NCBI GenBank assembly: GCA_030824275.1
Contig: JAVBXY010000014.1
Coordinates: 1-64,000, forward strand
Direction: 5' to 3'
Length of the DNA stretch: 64,000 nt
Source: Rhodocyclaceae bacterium
GTDB taxonomy: Bacteria; Pseudomonadota; Gammaproteobacteria; Burkholderiales; Rhodocyclaceae
Shown here: piece after piece, positions 44,062 through 55,909 of the stretch
Layout of the letters: each line of letters opens with the position of its first letter
How positions within the stretch are numbered: the first letter of the stretch is position 1
Notes under the pieces: model-generated
What the model saw: only the letters and a program-made list of their open reading frames with translations
The model's database searches: none
What the model was told of the DNA's origin: nothing
Position numbers and translations under genes: made by a program

Positions 44062-44715
44062 TCAGTTCGGGATCAGCTGCGAGAAGTCGTCGATGGCCGG
44101 GTAGTCGCCGGTGTGTTTTTGCGGCTGCCGGGTGTCCGGCCGCTTCACTGCCACCAGATGAGCGATGCCGTAGCGACGGGCCGAATCCAGTACCGGCAGG
44201 CTGTCGTCCACCAGCACCGTGCGCGCCGGGTCGAAGGGTTCGATCTCGCGCAGGCGCTGCCAGAAGGCCTGCTGCTCCTTCGCCGCACCCAGCGCATGGG
44301 AACTGACGATGGCGTCGAAATGCGGATCGAGGCCGGTGCGCGCCATTTTCAGCGTCAGGCTTTTGTGGTGGGCGTTGGTGGCCAGCACGATGCGCTTGCC
44401 GGCAGCGCGCACGGCGGCGAGAAAATTCGTGACGTGGGGATGGACATCGATCAGGTGCGCCACCTCTTCCTTGAGGCGCATGATGTCCAACTCAAGTTCG
44501 GTGGCCCAGTAGTCCACCGAATACCAATCCAGCGTACCGGCGCGGGCATGAAAGCGCGCGGCGAGATCGTCGCGGATCGCGTCCACCGGCAGCCCCTGCG
44601 CCTCGGCAAAACGCCGGGGCAGATGGGTCTGCCAGAAGTGGTTGTCGAAATACAGGTCCAGCAGGGTGCCGTCCATGTCCAGCAGGACGGTATCGATGCG
44701 GGACCAGTCGATCAT
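44062..44715 (-). CDS. HAD-family hydrolase, YrfG/GMP-IMP nucleotidase-like
   Basis: A 217-aa haloacid dehalogenase-fold phosphatase. Motif I LLDMDGTLLDLYFDN with both catalytic Asp is at residues 11-25, motif II VLATNAHHKS near 108, and motif IV VLVDDSLPVLDSA near 174. The DLYFDNHFW start is typical of YrfG (purine nucleotidase) in proteobacteria. The start ATG 44715 overlaps the stop of the exported DsrE gene upstream. Confidence 0.85.
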   Translation of the reverse strand: MIDWSRIDTVLLDMDGTLLDLYFDNHFWQTHLPRRFAEAQGLPVDAIRDDLAARFHARAGTLDWYSVDYWATELELDIMRLKEEVAHLIDVHPHVTNFLAAVRAAGKRIVLATNAHHKSLTLKMARTGLDPHFDAIVSSHALGAAKEQQAFWQRLREIEPFDPARTVLVDDSLPVLDSARRYGIAHLVAVKRPDTRQPQKHTGDYPAIDDFSQLIPN

Positions 44716-45182
44716 GGCCGCAGGTAGCTCCAGCCCTCGGCCTGCTTGCGCATGATCTCGATGGCGCCGGCAGGAACGTAGCCGATGCCGGCCAGCATGT
44801 CGTCCTTGCTCACCTTCTGCGCGGTCAGGGTGTTTTCGCAAGCCACGACCTTGACGCCGGCAGCCAGTGCATCCTGGATGCGATTGGCAACTACCGAGTC
44901 GCCCTTGAGCATGTCGATGCCGGGACCGAAGGCCACCAGTTCGATGTCCACCTTGTCGGCACCGATGCCGGACTGCACGTTCTTGATGTTGTTGAGCGCC
45001 AGATTCCAGCGCTTGGCATCGGACTCGCTGATCTGCACGACCATGCGGTCACGCTGGACCTTCTTGGCGACGGCCTTGGCCTTCTTTGGCGCGGCCGGGG
45101 CGTCGGCAGCAACGGCCGGCAGGGCGGTGGTGGCGAAAGCAGCCAGCAGGGTGCTCAGGAAAATACGACGAACGGATTTCAT
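44712..45182 (-). CDS. Exported DsrE-family protein, copy 1
   Basis: A 156-aa protein with a signal peptide (MKSVRRIFLSTLLAAFATTALPAVAA) and a Lys/Ala-rich linker (PKKAKAVAKK). The DsrE/F-like domain begins at RMVVQISES and includes DIELVAFGPGIDMLKGDS and VKVVACENTLTAQKVSKDDM, with one conserved Cys. It ends WSYLRP. DsrE relatives often carry sulfur, but exported ones are uncharacterised. GGAG precedes ATG 45182. A paralogue lies 112 bp upstream. Confidence 0.82.
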   Translation of the reverse strand: MKSVRRIFLSTLLAAFATTALPAVAADAPAAPKKAKAVAKKVQRDRMVVQISESDAKRWNLALNNIKNVQSGIGADKVDIELVAFGPGIDMLKGDSVVANRIQDALAAGVKVVACENTLTAQKVSKDDMLAGIGYVPAGAIEIMRKQAEGWSYLRP

Positions 45183-45294
45183 GGTGGGTCTCCTCATTCG
45201 GGTTGGATGCTGCGTCTGCTGCGCAGTGCGGCCAGCATACCAGTGGCCGGGGGCAGGCTTCCTCGCTGATCGTTTATGCCGGAATACACCCCGG

Positions 45295-45717
45295 TTATGG
45301 TCGCAGATAAATCCAGCCACGCTGCTGCAAACGCATCACTTCGACATAGCCGGCCTTGGCATAGTCGATGCCGTCGACCATGTCGTCCTTGTTCAGATGC
45401 TGGGCCGACATGGAGTTGCCGCAGGCGACGAAGCGCACGCCGGCAGCCTTCGCGTCCTGCACCGCATTGGCCGTCAGCGCGTCGGCCTTGAGCATGCCGA
45501 GACCGGCGCCGATGGCGACCACGGCAATATCCGCCTGCCCCAGTTCGGCGCGGATGTTGTTGATGTTGCCCAGCACCGCATGCCACTTTCGCGAGTCCTC
45601 ATCGGAGACCTGGAAGACGATGCGGTTCACATTCACAGCCTTGTCTGCTGCCTGTGCAGGGCTACCAGCAAGCAGCGACACGAAGGACAACAGGAGAGCC
45701 AGGTAACGAAAAATCAT
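45295..45717 (-). CDS. Exported DsrE-family protein, copy 2
   Basis: A 140-aa paralogue of the neighbouring gene. Signal peptide at residues 1-23 (ending SPAQAA). The domain parallels copy 1: NRIVFQVSDEDSRKWHAVLGNINNI, VVAIGAGLGMLKADA and FVACGNSMSAQHLNKDDM with its Cys, ending WIYLRP. It is separated from the enoyl-CoA hydratase gene by 18 bp, so all may be in one transcript. Function unknown. Confidence 0.82.
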   Translation of the reverse strand: MIFRYLALLLSFVSLLAGSPAQAADKAVNVNRIVFQVSDEDSRKWHAVLGNINNIRAELGQADIAVVAIGAGLGMLKADALTANAVQDAKAAGVRFVACGNSMSAQHLNKDDMVDGIDYAKAGYVEVMRLQQRGWIYLRP

Positions 45718-45735
45718 GTCGTGCTCCTTCGCAAC

Positions 45736-46512
45736 TCAGCAGCCCGTGAATGCCGGCTTGCGTTTTTCCAGAAAGGCCGCCAAACCTTCCGCGTAGTCCG
45801 CGCTGTCCAGGAAGGCGAAGGAAGCGCGCTTTTCTTCCTCGGATAGCGGCCGATCCTCCTGCAGGCGGGCGATCCACTGCTTGTGCCAGCGAGCAACCAG
45901 CGGCGCGCCGCTGGCGATGCGGGCAGCCGTCGCCTGGGCTTCGGCGAACACCTCGGCATCGGCGACCACCCGCGTCAGCAGGCCCTTGGCATAGGCCTCG
46001 GCGGCTGTCAGCAAGCGCCCTTCGAGCAGGATCTCCTTGGCCACCGCCGGCCCGGCCAGCCTGAGCAGGCCGGACAGTTCGCCGGGATACATGGAGAAGC
46101 CCAGCTTCATGATCGGCGCACCAAATTTCGCGCCCTCGCCGGCAATGCGCAGGTCGCAGGCGCAGGCGATTTCCAGCCCGCCGCCGACACAGGGGCCAAG
46201 GATCGAGGCCACTGTCGGATGCGGGCAATCGGCGATGGCGTCCAGCGCCGCGCCCACGGCCTCGTGATAGGCCAGCGCCAGATCGACGGTGGCCCGCGCA
46301 GTGCGGAACTCCTCCAGGTCGCCGCCGGCGGCGAAGGCCTCGCCCGCGCCCCGCAGGATCACGCAGCGCAGGGAATCATCGGCGCTCACCTGGGCCATGA
46401 CTTCATGCAGGCGGCGCCACATGGCGGCGTTCAGTGCATTCAGCTTGTCGGGATGGGAAAGGGTGACGGTGGCGATGTCGCCGGTACGGGAAAGAAGGAT
46501 GTCTGCGGTCAT
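45736..46512 (-). CDS. Enoyl-CoA hydratase/isomerase family protein
   Basis: Crotonase-fold protein, 258 aa. The two oxyanion-hole regions are GAGEAFAAGGDLEEF near residue 57 and LGPCVGGGLEIACACDLRI near 100. The KLGFSMYPGELSGLLRL segment near 127 replaces the usual glutamate context, so the precise reaction is unsure. It overlaps the MFS gene by 4 bp at its start. Substrate unknown. Confidence 0.87.
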   Translation of the reverse strand: MTADILLSRTGDIATVTLSHPDKLNALNAAMWRRLHEVMAQVSADDSLRCVILRGAGEAFAAGGDLEEFRTARATVDLALAYHEAVGAALDAIADCPHPTVASILGPCVGGGLEIACACDLRIAGEGAKFGAPIMKLGFSMYPGELSGLLRLAGPAVAKEILLEGRLLTAAEAYAKGLLTRVVADAEVFAEAQATAARIASGAPLVARWHKQWIARLQEDRPLSEEEKRASFAFLDSADYAEGLAAFLEKRKPAFTGC

Positions 46513-47786
46513 GAATGCATCTGCCTGCAATGGCTTTCGCGAGCGAAAAGGATGAGAACGGCGGCGATGACGACGGCGCCGAAGACCAGCGCAAAGCCGG
46601 CCTGCCAGGCAGCGGCGTCGTAGATGCGGGCGCCGGCGTCGACGGTGCCGCGCCATCGGTTGTCGAGCATCCAGCCTACTGCCGGCTGGAGGAACATGCC
46701 ACCCATCAGTGGCCCCATGTTGCACACGCCCGAGGCGGTGCCAACCACGCGCAGGGGCACCGACTCCTTGGCCCAGGCGAAGCCGATGATGATGTTGCCC
46801 GAGGCGAAGCCGGTCGGCACCAGCAGGACGACCAGCAGCCACAGCGGCAAAGGCAGGAAGATGATGGCCAGCCAGCCGAGCAGGGCGATGCCGGCGGTGA
46901 TCAGGTAGAGCGGCTTGCGTCGGCCCATTTTTTCCGACCAGGCGCCGAGCAGCGGCCCGCCCAGGGCCCAGGACACCAGCAGCGTCGAGGTGATCGCCGC
47001 CGCGCTCTTCGGGTCGAGGCCATGTACCTGCTTGAGGAAGGGCACGCCCCAGAGGCCGGCGAAGGTCAGCACCGCACCGGAGAAACCGACGGGAACCGCC
47101 GTGAGTATCCAGATGTTGCGGTAGGAGAGTACTTCCAGCAGTCCTTTGAGCACCGGCGTTGGTGCGTGGGACTGATGCATATGCTGGGCATGGCTGGCGT
47201 AGCCGCGCTCGGACGGATCGTCACGTACCCATAACCAGGTGGCGATGCAGAGCATTGCCGTCAGTCCGCCGGACACCGCCATCACCGCGCGCCAGCCGAA
47301 GGTCTCCACCAGCAGGCGCAAGGGCACCCCGGCTACCACGCCGCCGACCACGCCCATCAGCAGCGCCATGCCCGAGGCCAGCGCGTATTGCTGCGGCGAG
47401 AACCAGTGGCTGGCCAGCTTGAGCATGGAGACGAAGGCCACCGCCACCGAGGCACCGATCAGCAAGCGCCCCGCATTGGCCCACCAGAGATCCGGTGCCA
47501 ACGCGAAGATGACACTGCCCAGCGCAGCGACGCCGGCGCCGGCGGTGAGCAAACGGCGCGGGCCCCAGCGGTCGGCGATGACGCCAGTGGGAATCTGCAT
47601 CGCCACGTAGGAATAGAAATAGAAGGCCGAGAGATTGCCGAGCGCCGCGCCGCCGATCATGAACTCCGTCATCAGCTGCTCGGTGATGACCGCCGGCGCG
47701 ACGCGTTGATAGAAGCCGATCAGATACAACAGGGCACCGAGGCCCCAGACCGACCAGGCCAGCGCGGCGGGTGGGAAAGACGGCAT
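46509..47786 (-). CDS. Major facilitator superfamily transporter
   Basis: A 425-aa 12-segment transporter. The motif after helix 2 is QIPTGVIADRWGPRRLL near residue 55, like the NNP/sugar-phosphate and hexuronate groups; GGPLLGAWSEKMGRRKPLYL near 270 is the matching motif in the second half. I chose ATG 47786, which has a GGGGG run upstream. GTG 47852, overlapping the tlpA-like stop, would add 22 residues encoded partly by the hairpin at 47796. Substrate unknown. Confidence 0.85.
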   Translation of the reverse strand: MPSFPPAALAWSVWGLGALLYLIGFYQRVAPAVITEQLMTEFMIGGAALGNLSAFYFYSYVAMQIPTGVIADRWGPRRLLTAGAGVAALGSVIFALAPDLWWANAGRLLIGASVAVAFVSMLKLASHWFSPQQYALASGMALLMGVVGGVVAGVPLRLLVETFGWRAVMAVSGGLTAMLCIATWLWVRDDPSERGYASHAQHMHQSHAPTPVLKGLLEVLSYRNIWILTAVPVGFSGAVLTFAGLWGVPFLKQVHGLDPKSAAAITSTLLVSWALGGPLLGAWSEKMGRRKPLYLITAGIALLGWLAIIFLPLPLWLLVVLLVPTGFASGNIIIGFAWAKESVPLRVVGTASGVCNMGPLMGGMFLQPAVGWMLDNRWRGTVDAGARIYDAAAWQAGFALVFGAVVIAAVLILFARESHCRQMHS

Positions 47787-47795
47787 TCCCCCCAG

Positions 47796-47816
47796 CCCCC
47801 TTTCCGGGAAAGGGGG
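47796..47816. repeat. GC-rich palindrome between tlpA-like and MFS genes
   Basis: CCCCCTTTCC (47796-47805), G, then GGAAAGGGGG (47807-47816): a perfect 10-bp inverted repeat. Next to it lies GACGGCGGCTCGCTGCGCTC, giving the look of an inserted intergenic repeat of the REP kind. Confidence 0.6.
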
Positions 47817-47848
47817 TGACGGCGGCTCGCTGCGCTCGACGGGTTTCG

Positions 47849-48373
47849 TCACGCCGGAAACTTCTCCGCCCACCACAGGCGCGCTTTCAATCCCCAGGTC
47901 GTCGCATACCCGACCACGCGGAAACGCACGTTGCCGGCGGCATCGACGACGAAATGCGTCGGCACGCCGCGCACGCGCCAGTTGTTCGCGTGGCGGCCAT
48001 CGGCATCCACCAGCGTCGGCAGATCGATGCCGCGTTCCTTCAGGTGCTTCGTCACCGCCGCCGCATCGCCGGACTGCATGGCGACGGAGACGACGTGATG
48101 ATCCTTCGCCACCGAAACGATGTTGCCCTCCTCCGCCTTGCACACCGGGCACCAGGTGGCCCAGAAAGCGACCAGGGTCGCCGCGCCTGTCGCCGTCTGG
48201 CCAGCGCCGACTTTTACCGGCAACCCATTGGTCAGCACACCCTCCAGCGGCGGTGCGGCACCTTCGGGCAGGCCACGCGACTGGTACATCTGTACCGCGA
48301 CGACGACGGCGATGATGAGGACGGCTTCGAGCATGCGGCGCGGGGTGAAAAGTCGCCGCAGGCGATCCTTCAA
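47849..48373 (-). CDS. TlpA-like membrane-anchored thioredoxin-fold protein
   Basis: A 174-aa protein with an N-terminal anchor (MLEAVLIIAVVVAVQMYQ at about residues 14-31) and a periplasmic thioredoxin domain. The redox site is FWATWCPVCKAEEG, and VPTHFVVDAAGNVRFRVVGY holds the cis-Pro. Residues LPVKVGAGQTATGAATLV just before it are encoded partly by a dispersed repeat copy. The best start is TTG 48373, overlapping the rhodanese stop with GGGAG upstream; ATG 48406 is in frame but overlaps more. Confidence 0.87.
   Translation of the reverse strand: MKDRLRRLFTPRRMLEAVLIIAVVVAVQMYQSRGLPEGAAPPLEGVLTNGLPVKVGAGQTATGAATLVAFWATWCPVCKAEEGNIVSVAKDHHVVSVAMQSGDAAAVTKHLKERGIDLPTLVDADGRHANNWRVRGVPTHFVVDAAGNVRFRVVGYATTWGLKARLWWAEKFPA
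48192..48215 (+). repeat. Dispersed 24-bp repeat inside the tlpA-like gene
   Basis: Forward copy: GCCGTCTGGC then CAGCGCCGACTTTT, one mismatch to consensus. Read by the gene (minus strand) as KVGAGQTA. Confidence 0.85.
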
Positions 48374-48762
48374 CACTGCTCCCACGGCAGGCTTTCGAAA
48401 CGCCAACCGTTCATCGAGCCGCGATGATGGGTGTCGTCCAGCTCGCCCTCGAAGCCGTGCAGCACGTTGTAGATGCGCGTGAAGCCGGCGGCTTCCAGCG
48501 TCTTGCCTGCATCCACCGAGCGGTTGCCGCTACGGCAGATCAGCACCACCGGGCGGTCATGGCCGTGACCGGCGAGCTTTTTCACTTCGCCAACGAAATG
48601 GGGGTTGATCTCCCAGTCGGGACCGTCGTTCCATGCGATGTGGGTGGCGCCCGCCGGATGGCCGACGAAAAGGAATTCCATTTCGCTGCGGCAGTCCACG
48701 AACAGGGCGCTGGGGTTCTCGTGCAGGAATTTGGCGGCTTCCTTGGGCGTCAGGTGGTCCAT
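48370..48762 (-). CDS. Rhodanese-domain protein
   Basis: A single-domain rhodanese of 130 aa. The active-site Cys is in VVLICRSGNRSVDAGKTL near residue 75, and LFVDCRSEMEFLFVGHPAGATHI lies near 20. It may handle sulfane sulfur together with the thioredoxin-like protein encoded by the overlapping next gene. Substrate unknown. Confidence 0.92.
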   Translation of the reverse strand: MDHLTPKEAAKFLHENPSALFVDCRSEMEFLFVGHPAGATHIAWNDGPDWEINPHFVGEVKKLAGHGHDRPVVLICRSGNRSVDAGKTLEAAGFTRIYNVLHGFEGELDDTHHRGSMNGWRFESLPWEQC

Positions 48763-48815
48763 AGTGTTCTCCTTCGGGGAACAATCATTCTAGCGAAGGA
48801 CGGTATAGTCGGCCG

Positions 48816-49301
48816 ATGCGATCATTCTTTTCCCTTTTGGCGGCATTGGCGTCCGCCATCGGCTTCTACGGCTGTGACAGTTTCAACCTCAAGGCACTCC
48901 AGACCGGCGTTTCCACTGCCCAGACGGTGCGCGAGCGGCTCGGGCCACCGACCGCCGAATGGCCGAATGCCGACGGCAGCAAGACCTGGGAATACCCGCG
49001 CGGACCAGCGGGTTTCAAGTGCTGGATGATCACCCTCGATGCGCGAGGCATCCTGCTGCGCATCGACCAGACGCTGACCGAAGACAACTTCGCCCGCGTC
49101 GAAAAAGGCTGGACCTTCGAGCAGGTGCGCCGCCTGCTGGGCAAACCGGCCAGCGAAGCCACGTTTCCGCTCAAGCCTGAGATCGTCTGGGAATGGCGCA
49201 TCGAACCCACGATCAGCGGCAACAACGCCTTTTTCCATGTGCACTTCAACATGAGCGGTCGCGTCACCGGCACCTCGCGCAGGGAAGAAACGGCGGTATG
49301 A
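48816..49301 (+). CDS. BamE/SmpA-like lipoprotein
   Basis: A 161-aa predicted lipoprotein. A signal sequence ends at IGFYGC (Cys20). LQTGVSTAQTVRERLGPPTAEW and GWTFEQVRRLLGKPASEATF are two BamE-like SmpA/OmlA repeats, the second ending in WEWRIEP. The classical BamE has one such unit, so this is a variant or paralogue. Its stop overlaps the Bcr-type gene by 4 bp. Role uncertain. Confidence 0.75.
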   Translation: MRSFFSLLAALASAIGFYGCDSFNLKALQTGVSTAQTVRERLGPPTAEWPNADGSKTWEYPRGPAGFKCWMITLDARGILLRIDQTLTEDNFARVEKGWTFEQVRRLLGKPASEATFPLKPEIVWEWRIEPTISGNNAFFHVHFNMSGRVTGTSRREETAV

Positions 49302-50476
49302 ATACCCCGTCGCGACGCTTCGCCGTCCTGCTGGCGGCGCTTTCCGCCATCGGGCCGTTCTCCATCGACACCTACTTGCCGGCCTTCCCGGCCATGGCCG
49401 CCTCGCTGGGTGCCACGGACGTCGAGATACAGCAGACGCTGACGGCCTACATGATTCCCTTCGCCGTGATGATGCTTTGGCACGGCGCCCTGTCCGACGC
49501 CCTCGGCCGCCGCCGCATCATCATCGGCGGCCTCGCCCTGTTCCTGATCTCCTCACTGGTCTGCGCCTTCGCCACCAGCGTGCAGATGCTCTGGCTGGGT
49601 CGCGCCATGCAGGGCGCTTGCGCCGGCATCGGCATGGTGGTCAGCCGCGCCATGGTGCGCGACGTTCTCGACGGCGCGGCGGCGCAAAAGCTGATGGCGC
49701 ACATCGCCATCCTCTTCGCCATCGCCCCGGCCATCGCGCCCATCATCGGCGGCAGCATCCTGGCCTGGTTCGACTGGCACGGCATCTTCTTCTTCCTCGC
49801 CGCCTTCACCGGCCTGATCCTGCTCGCCGCGATCCTCTGGCTGCCGGAAACGCTACCTCCGGAAAAACGCCAGTCGCTGCATCCGCTACCGCTGGCGCGC
49901 GCCTACGGCACGGTCTTCGCGCATCACCAGTTCCGGCGCCTGTCGCTGGCCAATGCCTTTAATTTCAACGCGGGCTTTCTCTACGTGCTGGCAGCGCCGG
50001 TCTTCCTCATCCGCCATCTCGGCCTCACCCCCCAGTCCTTCGCCTGGATGTTCGTGCCGACCATCGCCGGCATGATGATCGGCTCCTATCTTTCCGGCCG
50101 CCTGGCCGGGCGTCTGTCCTCGGCACGGACGGTGGCGGCGGGCTATGGCCTGATGGCCTTTTCCGCCACGTTCAACCTCGGCATCAACCTCGCCCTGCCG
50201 CCCAGCCTGCCCTGGATGCTGCTGCCCCTGCCCCTATTCACCTGCGGCATGGCCCTGTGCATGCCCAGTCTCCAGGTGCTGGCACTGGACCTCTTCCCCG
50301 AGCGACGCGGCCTCGCCTCCAGTTGTCTCGGCACTATTCACACCGGCATGAACGCCGTGGCCGCCGCCCTCATCGTGCCCCTGCTGTGGGACAGCACGCT
50401 CCACCTGGCCATGGGCATGGTCGGCTTCCTGCTGCTGGGCGGCGTGGCCTTCGCCCTGAGCCGGCGGCGAGCTTAG
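49298..50476 (+). CDS. Bcr/CflA-family multidrug efflux MFS transporter
   Basis: A 392-aa 12-segment drug:H+ antiporter. The opening SAIGPFSIDTYLPAFPAMAASLG is diagnostic for Bcr/CflA. GALSDALGRRRIIIGGL near 63 is MFS motif A, and GRAMQGACAGIGMVVSRAMVRD near 104 is the Bcr-type motif C region. Start ATG 49298 overlaps the BamE-like gene. Substrates unknown. Confidence 0.93.
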   Translation: MNTPSRRFAVLLAALSAIGPFSIDTYLPAFPAMAASLGATDVEIQQTLTAYMIPFAVMMLWHGALSDALGRRRIIIGGLALFLISSLVCAFATSVQMLWLGRAMQGACAGIGMVVSRAMVRDVLDGAAAQKLMAHIAILFAIAPAIAPIIGGSILAWFDWHGIFFFLAAFTGLILLAAILWLPETLPPEKRQSLHPLPLARAYGTVFAHHQFRRLSLANAFNFNAGFLYVLAAPVFLIRHLGLTPQSFAWMFVPTIAGMMIGSYLSGRLAGRLSSARTVAAGYGLMAFSATFNLGINLALPPSLPWMLLPLPLFTCGMALCMPSLQVLALDLFPERRGLASSCLGTIHTGMNAVAAALIVPLLWDSTLHLAMGMVGFLLLGGVAFALSRRRA

Positions 50477-50506
50477 GAACCGACGGCGGGCCCAGCGAGG
50501 CCGGTA

Positions 50507-50512
50507 TATAAT
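50507..50512 (+). promoter_or_regulatory. -10 element for metH
   Basis: A perfect TATAAT, about 12 bp before the SAH riboswitch. I see no good -35 at the expected distance. Confidence 0.55.
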
Positions 50513-50523
50513 CGCGCCCTGCT

Positions 50524-50599
50524 TCCGAGGAGCGCTGCAAGGTAGTGGGGTCATCGGCCCCGACCCTAGGCTCGGAACCTGTTTTCAACGGCGCTCGCC
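50524..50599 (+). promoter_or_regulatory. S-adenosylhomocysteine (SAH) riboswitch upstream of metH
   Basis: TCCGAGGAGCGCTGCAA (50524-50540), a hairpin GGGGTC...GACCCT, AGGCTCGGAA (50568-50577) and AACGGCGCTC (50587-50596) follow the SAH riboswitch pattern in order and spacing. Binding of SAH is known to turn on downstream genes such as metH and ahcY. Beyond it CCGGGGC (50618-50624) can pair with GCCCCGG (50657-50663), a possible expression-platform stem near the metH ribosome binding site. Confidence 0.9.
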
Positions 50600-50687
50600 T
50601 AACCTGGAGTAATCCACCGGGGCCACAGGGCGAGCCGCCATGCGACATCGCTCCCCGCCCCGGTCATGGATTGGAGAGACGCCGCGC

Positions 50688-54374
<3,687 letters not shown>

Positions 54375-54384
54375 GGAAATCACC

Positions 54385-54840
54385 ATGTCCGACTCGCAAA
54401 ATAACCACCGCCTGAGCTTCAACGAAGCTGTCGTTTTCGTCAAACAACGCAAGAAGGCTGCTTTCGCCGCCATGCCCGTCTTCGGCGACGATGCCGATGA
54501 CGAGAACGCGACCGCCGAGGGCGCCCGCATCTTCCTGCTGTTGCCTGACGAAGATCAGGGCTGGACGCTGCGCTTCATCGCCGGCCCCTTCTTCTCCACC
54601 GCCTACGCGGCGAACGAGATCATCCCCGCCGACGAAATTCCCGACCGCGTGCGCGAACTGCCCTTCACGCCGACCCAGTGCGATGAAGAATGGCTGACCG
54701 ACCAGCTTCAGGTGCTGCTCGGCAAGCTGACGCAGGCCGCCGGCATCGGCGAACAGCTGCCCGACTACACTGCCCAGCCGGCCAAGGGAGCCGGGCCGGA
54801 TGCCGTCTTCCCCATCGCGTTCATCGACCGCAAACACTGA
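54385..54840 (+). CDS. Conserved hypothetical protein after metH
   Basis: A 151-aa soluble protein, no membrane segment or signal. It has an acidic N-terminal half (FGDDADDENATAEGARIF) and a segment LRFIAGPFFSTAYAANEIIPADEIP. A GAGGAAATC ribosome site lies 8 bases before the ATG. I do not recognise a family. Spacing of 10 bp after metH suggests co-transcription. Confidence 0.65.
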   Translation: MSDSQNNHRLSFNEAVVFVKQRKKAAFAAMPVFGDDADDENATAEGARIFLLLPDEDQGWTLRFIAGPFFSTAYAANEIIPADEIPDRVRELPFTPTQCDEEWLTDQLQVLLGKLTQAAGIGEQLPDYTAQPAKGAGPDAVFPIAFIDRKH

Positions 54841-54850
54841 GAGACCATCC

Positions 54851-55282
54851 ATGAAGCGCATCCTGACCGCAACGCTGGCGCTCGCTGCCATGGTCCCGGC
54901 TTTCGCCGAGGACCTGTCGGGTGAGAAGGTTTACAACTACACCTGCATCGTCTGTCATGGCAACGGCCTGCTGCACGCGCCGCCCAAGGGCGACAAGCAG
55001 CGCTGGGCCAAGCTGATCAAGGAGGGTCTGGACGAAATCGTGCCGGCGGCCCTGCATGGCGAACGCGCCATGCCACCCAAGGGCAACAACCCGAACCTGT
55101 CGGACATGGAAGTCGCCCGTGCCGTTGTCTATATGGCCAACGCCGGCGGCGGCAAGTTTGCCGAGCCGACGGCGGCCGATGTAGTACGCTGGCGCGAAAA
55201 GGCGGATGCGAAGCGCCTAAAGCATGAAAAGCACCGGAAACATGACGGGCGAGAGAAGTACGAGAAGCTGGAAAAAAAGTAA
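54851..55282 (+). CDS. Periplasmic c-type cytochrome (class I)
   Basis: A 143-aa monohaem cytochrome. Signal peptide MKRILTATLALAAMVPAFA; haem site CIVCH near residue 34; Met ligand likely in ERAMPPKGNNP near 73. The C-terminal 40 residues are highly charged (KADAKRLKHEKHRKHDGREK). Start ATG 54851 chosen for the signal peptide. Redox partner unknown. Confidence 0.85.
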   Translation: MKRILTATLALAAMVPAFAEDLSGEKVYNYTCIVCHGNGLLHAPPKGDKQRWAKLIKEGLDEIVPAALHGERAMPPKGNNPNLSDMEVARAVVYMANAGGGKFAEPTAADVVRWREKADAKRLKHEKHRKHDGREKYEKLEKK

Positions 55283-55320
55283 GCTCCGCATGACTACTGG
55301 AAGCCAAGGGAATCCGCACC

Positions 55321-55896
55321 ATGAAACAAGTAATCGCCGGCGGTACTCGCGCCCATACACCTGACCTCGACTGGAGTCAGGTTCGCGAGACCGTGCTGAT
55401 GCTGCAACTGGCCGCAGGCCAGGTGGACGCGGCGATGCGCGACTCGAACGCCTCGGTGGAAATCCTCACCGACACCTTCACCTCGATGGTGGAAACTCTC
55501 GACATGGTGGAAGTCGCCCTCGGCACGCTGCCCGACACCATCGGCAACGGCATGGTGACCTCGGAAATCCAGGAAGGCGCGCGGGAAATCTCGCGCAAGG
55601 TGCACCAGGCCATCATCGCCTTCCAGTTCTATGACAAGCTGGTGCAGCGCCTGGACCACGTCTGCCAGAGCCTGGGCGGCCTTTCCGAACTGGTGGCCGA
55701 CAAGGGCCGGCTCTACACCCCCGGCGAGTGGCTGGCGCTACAGGACAAGATCAAGTCGAAATACGCGATGGCCGAGGAGCGCGCCATGTTCGACGCCGTG
55801 ATGGCCGGCGCCACGGTGGAGGAAGCCCTCCAGACCTACATGACGGCACGCATGCAGGAAGTGGAACAGAGCGGCGGCGAGATCGAGCTGTTTTAG
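55321..55896 (+). CDS. Helical protein resembling CheZ-type phosphatases
   Basis: A 191-aa protein, nearly all alpha-helical, without signal or membrane segments. Segments AAMRDSNASVEILTDTFTSM and KVHQAIIAFQFYDKLVQRLDHV recall the long helix of CheZ-like or chemotaxis-associated proteins, where a Q/D pair acts on phospho-aspartate. FQFYDKLVQRLDHV could hold such a site, but this is a resemblance only. No chemotaxis genes are nearby. Function unknown. Confidence 0.55.
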   Translation: MKQVIAGGTRAHTPDLDWSQVRETVLMLQLAAGQVDAAMRDSNASVEILTDTFTSMVETLDMVEVALGTLPDTIGNGMVTSEIQEGAREISRKVHQAIIAFQFYDKLVQRLDHVCQSLGGLSELVADKGRLYTPGEWLALQDKIKSKYAMAEERAMFDAVMAGATVEEALQTYMTARMQEVEQSGGEIELF

Positions 55897-55909
55897 CCGC
55901 GCCGGGGAC

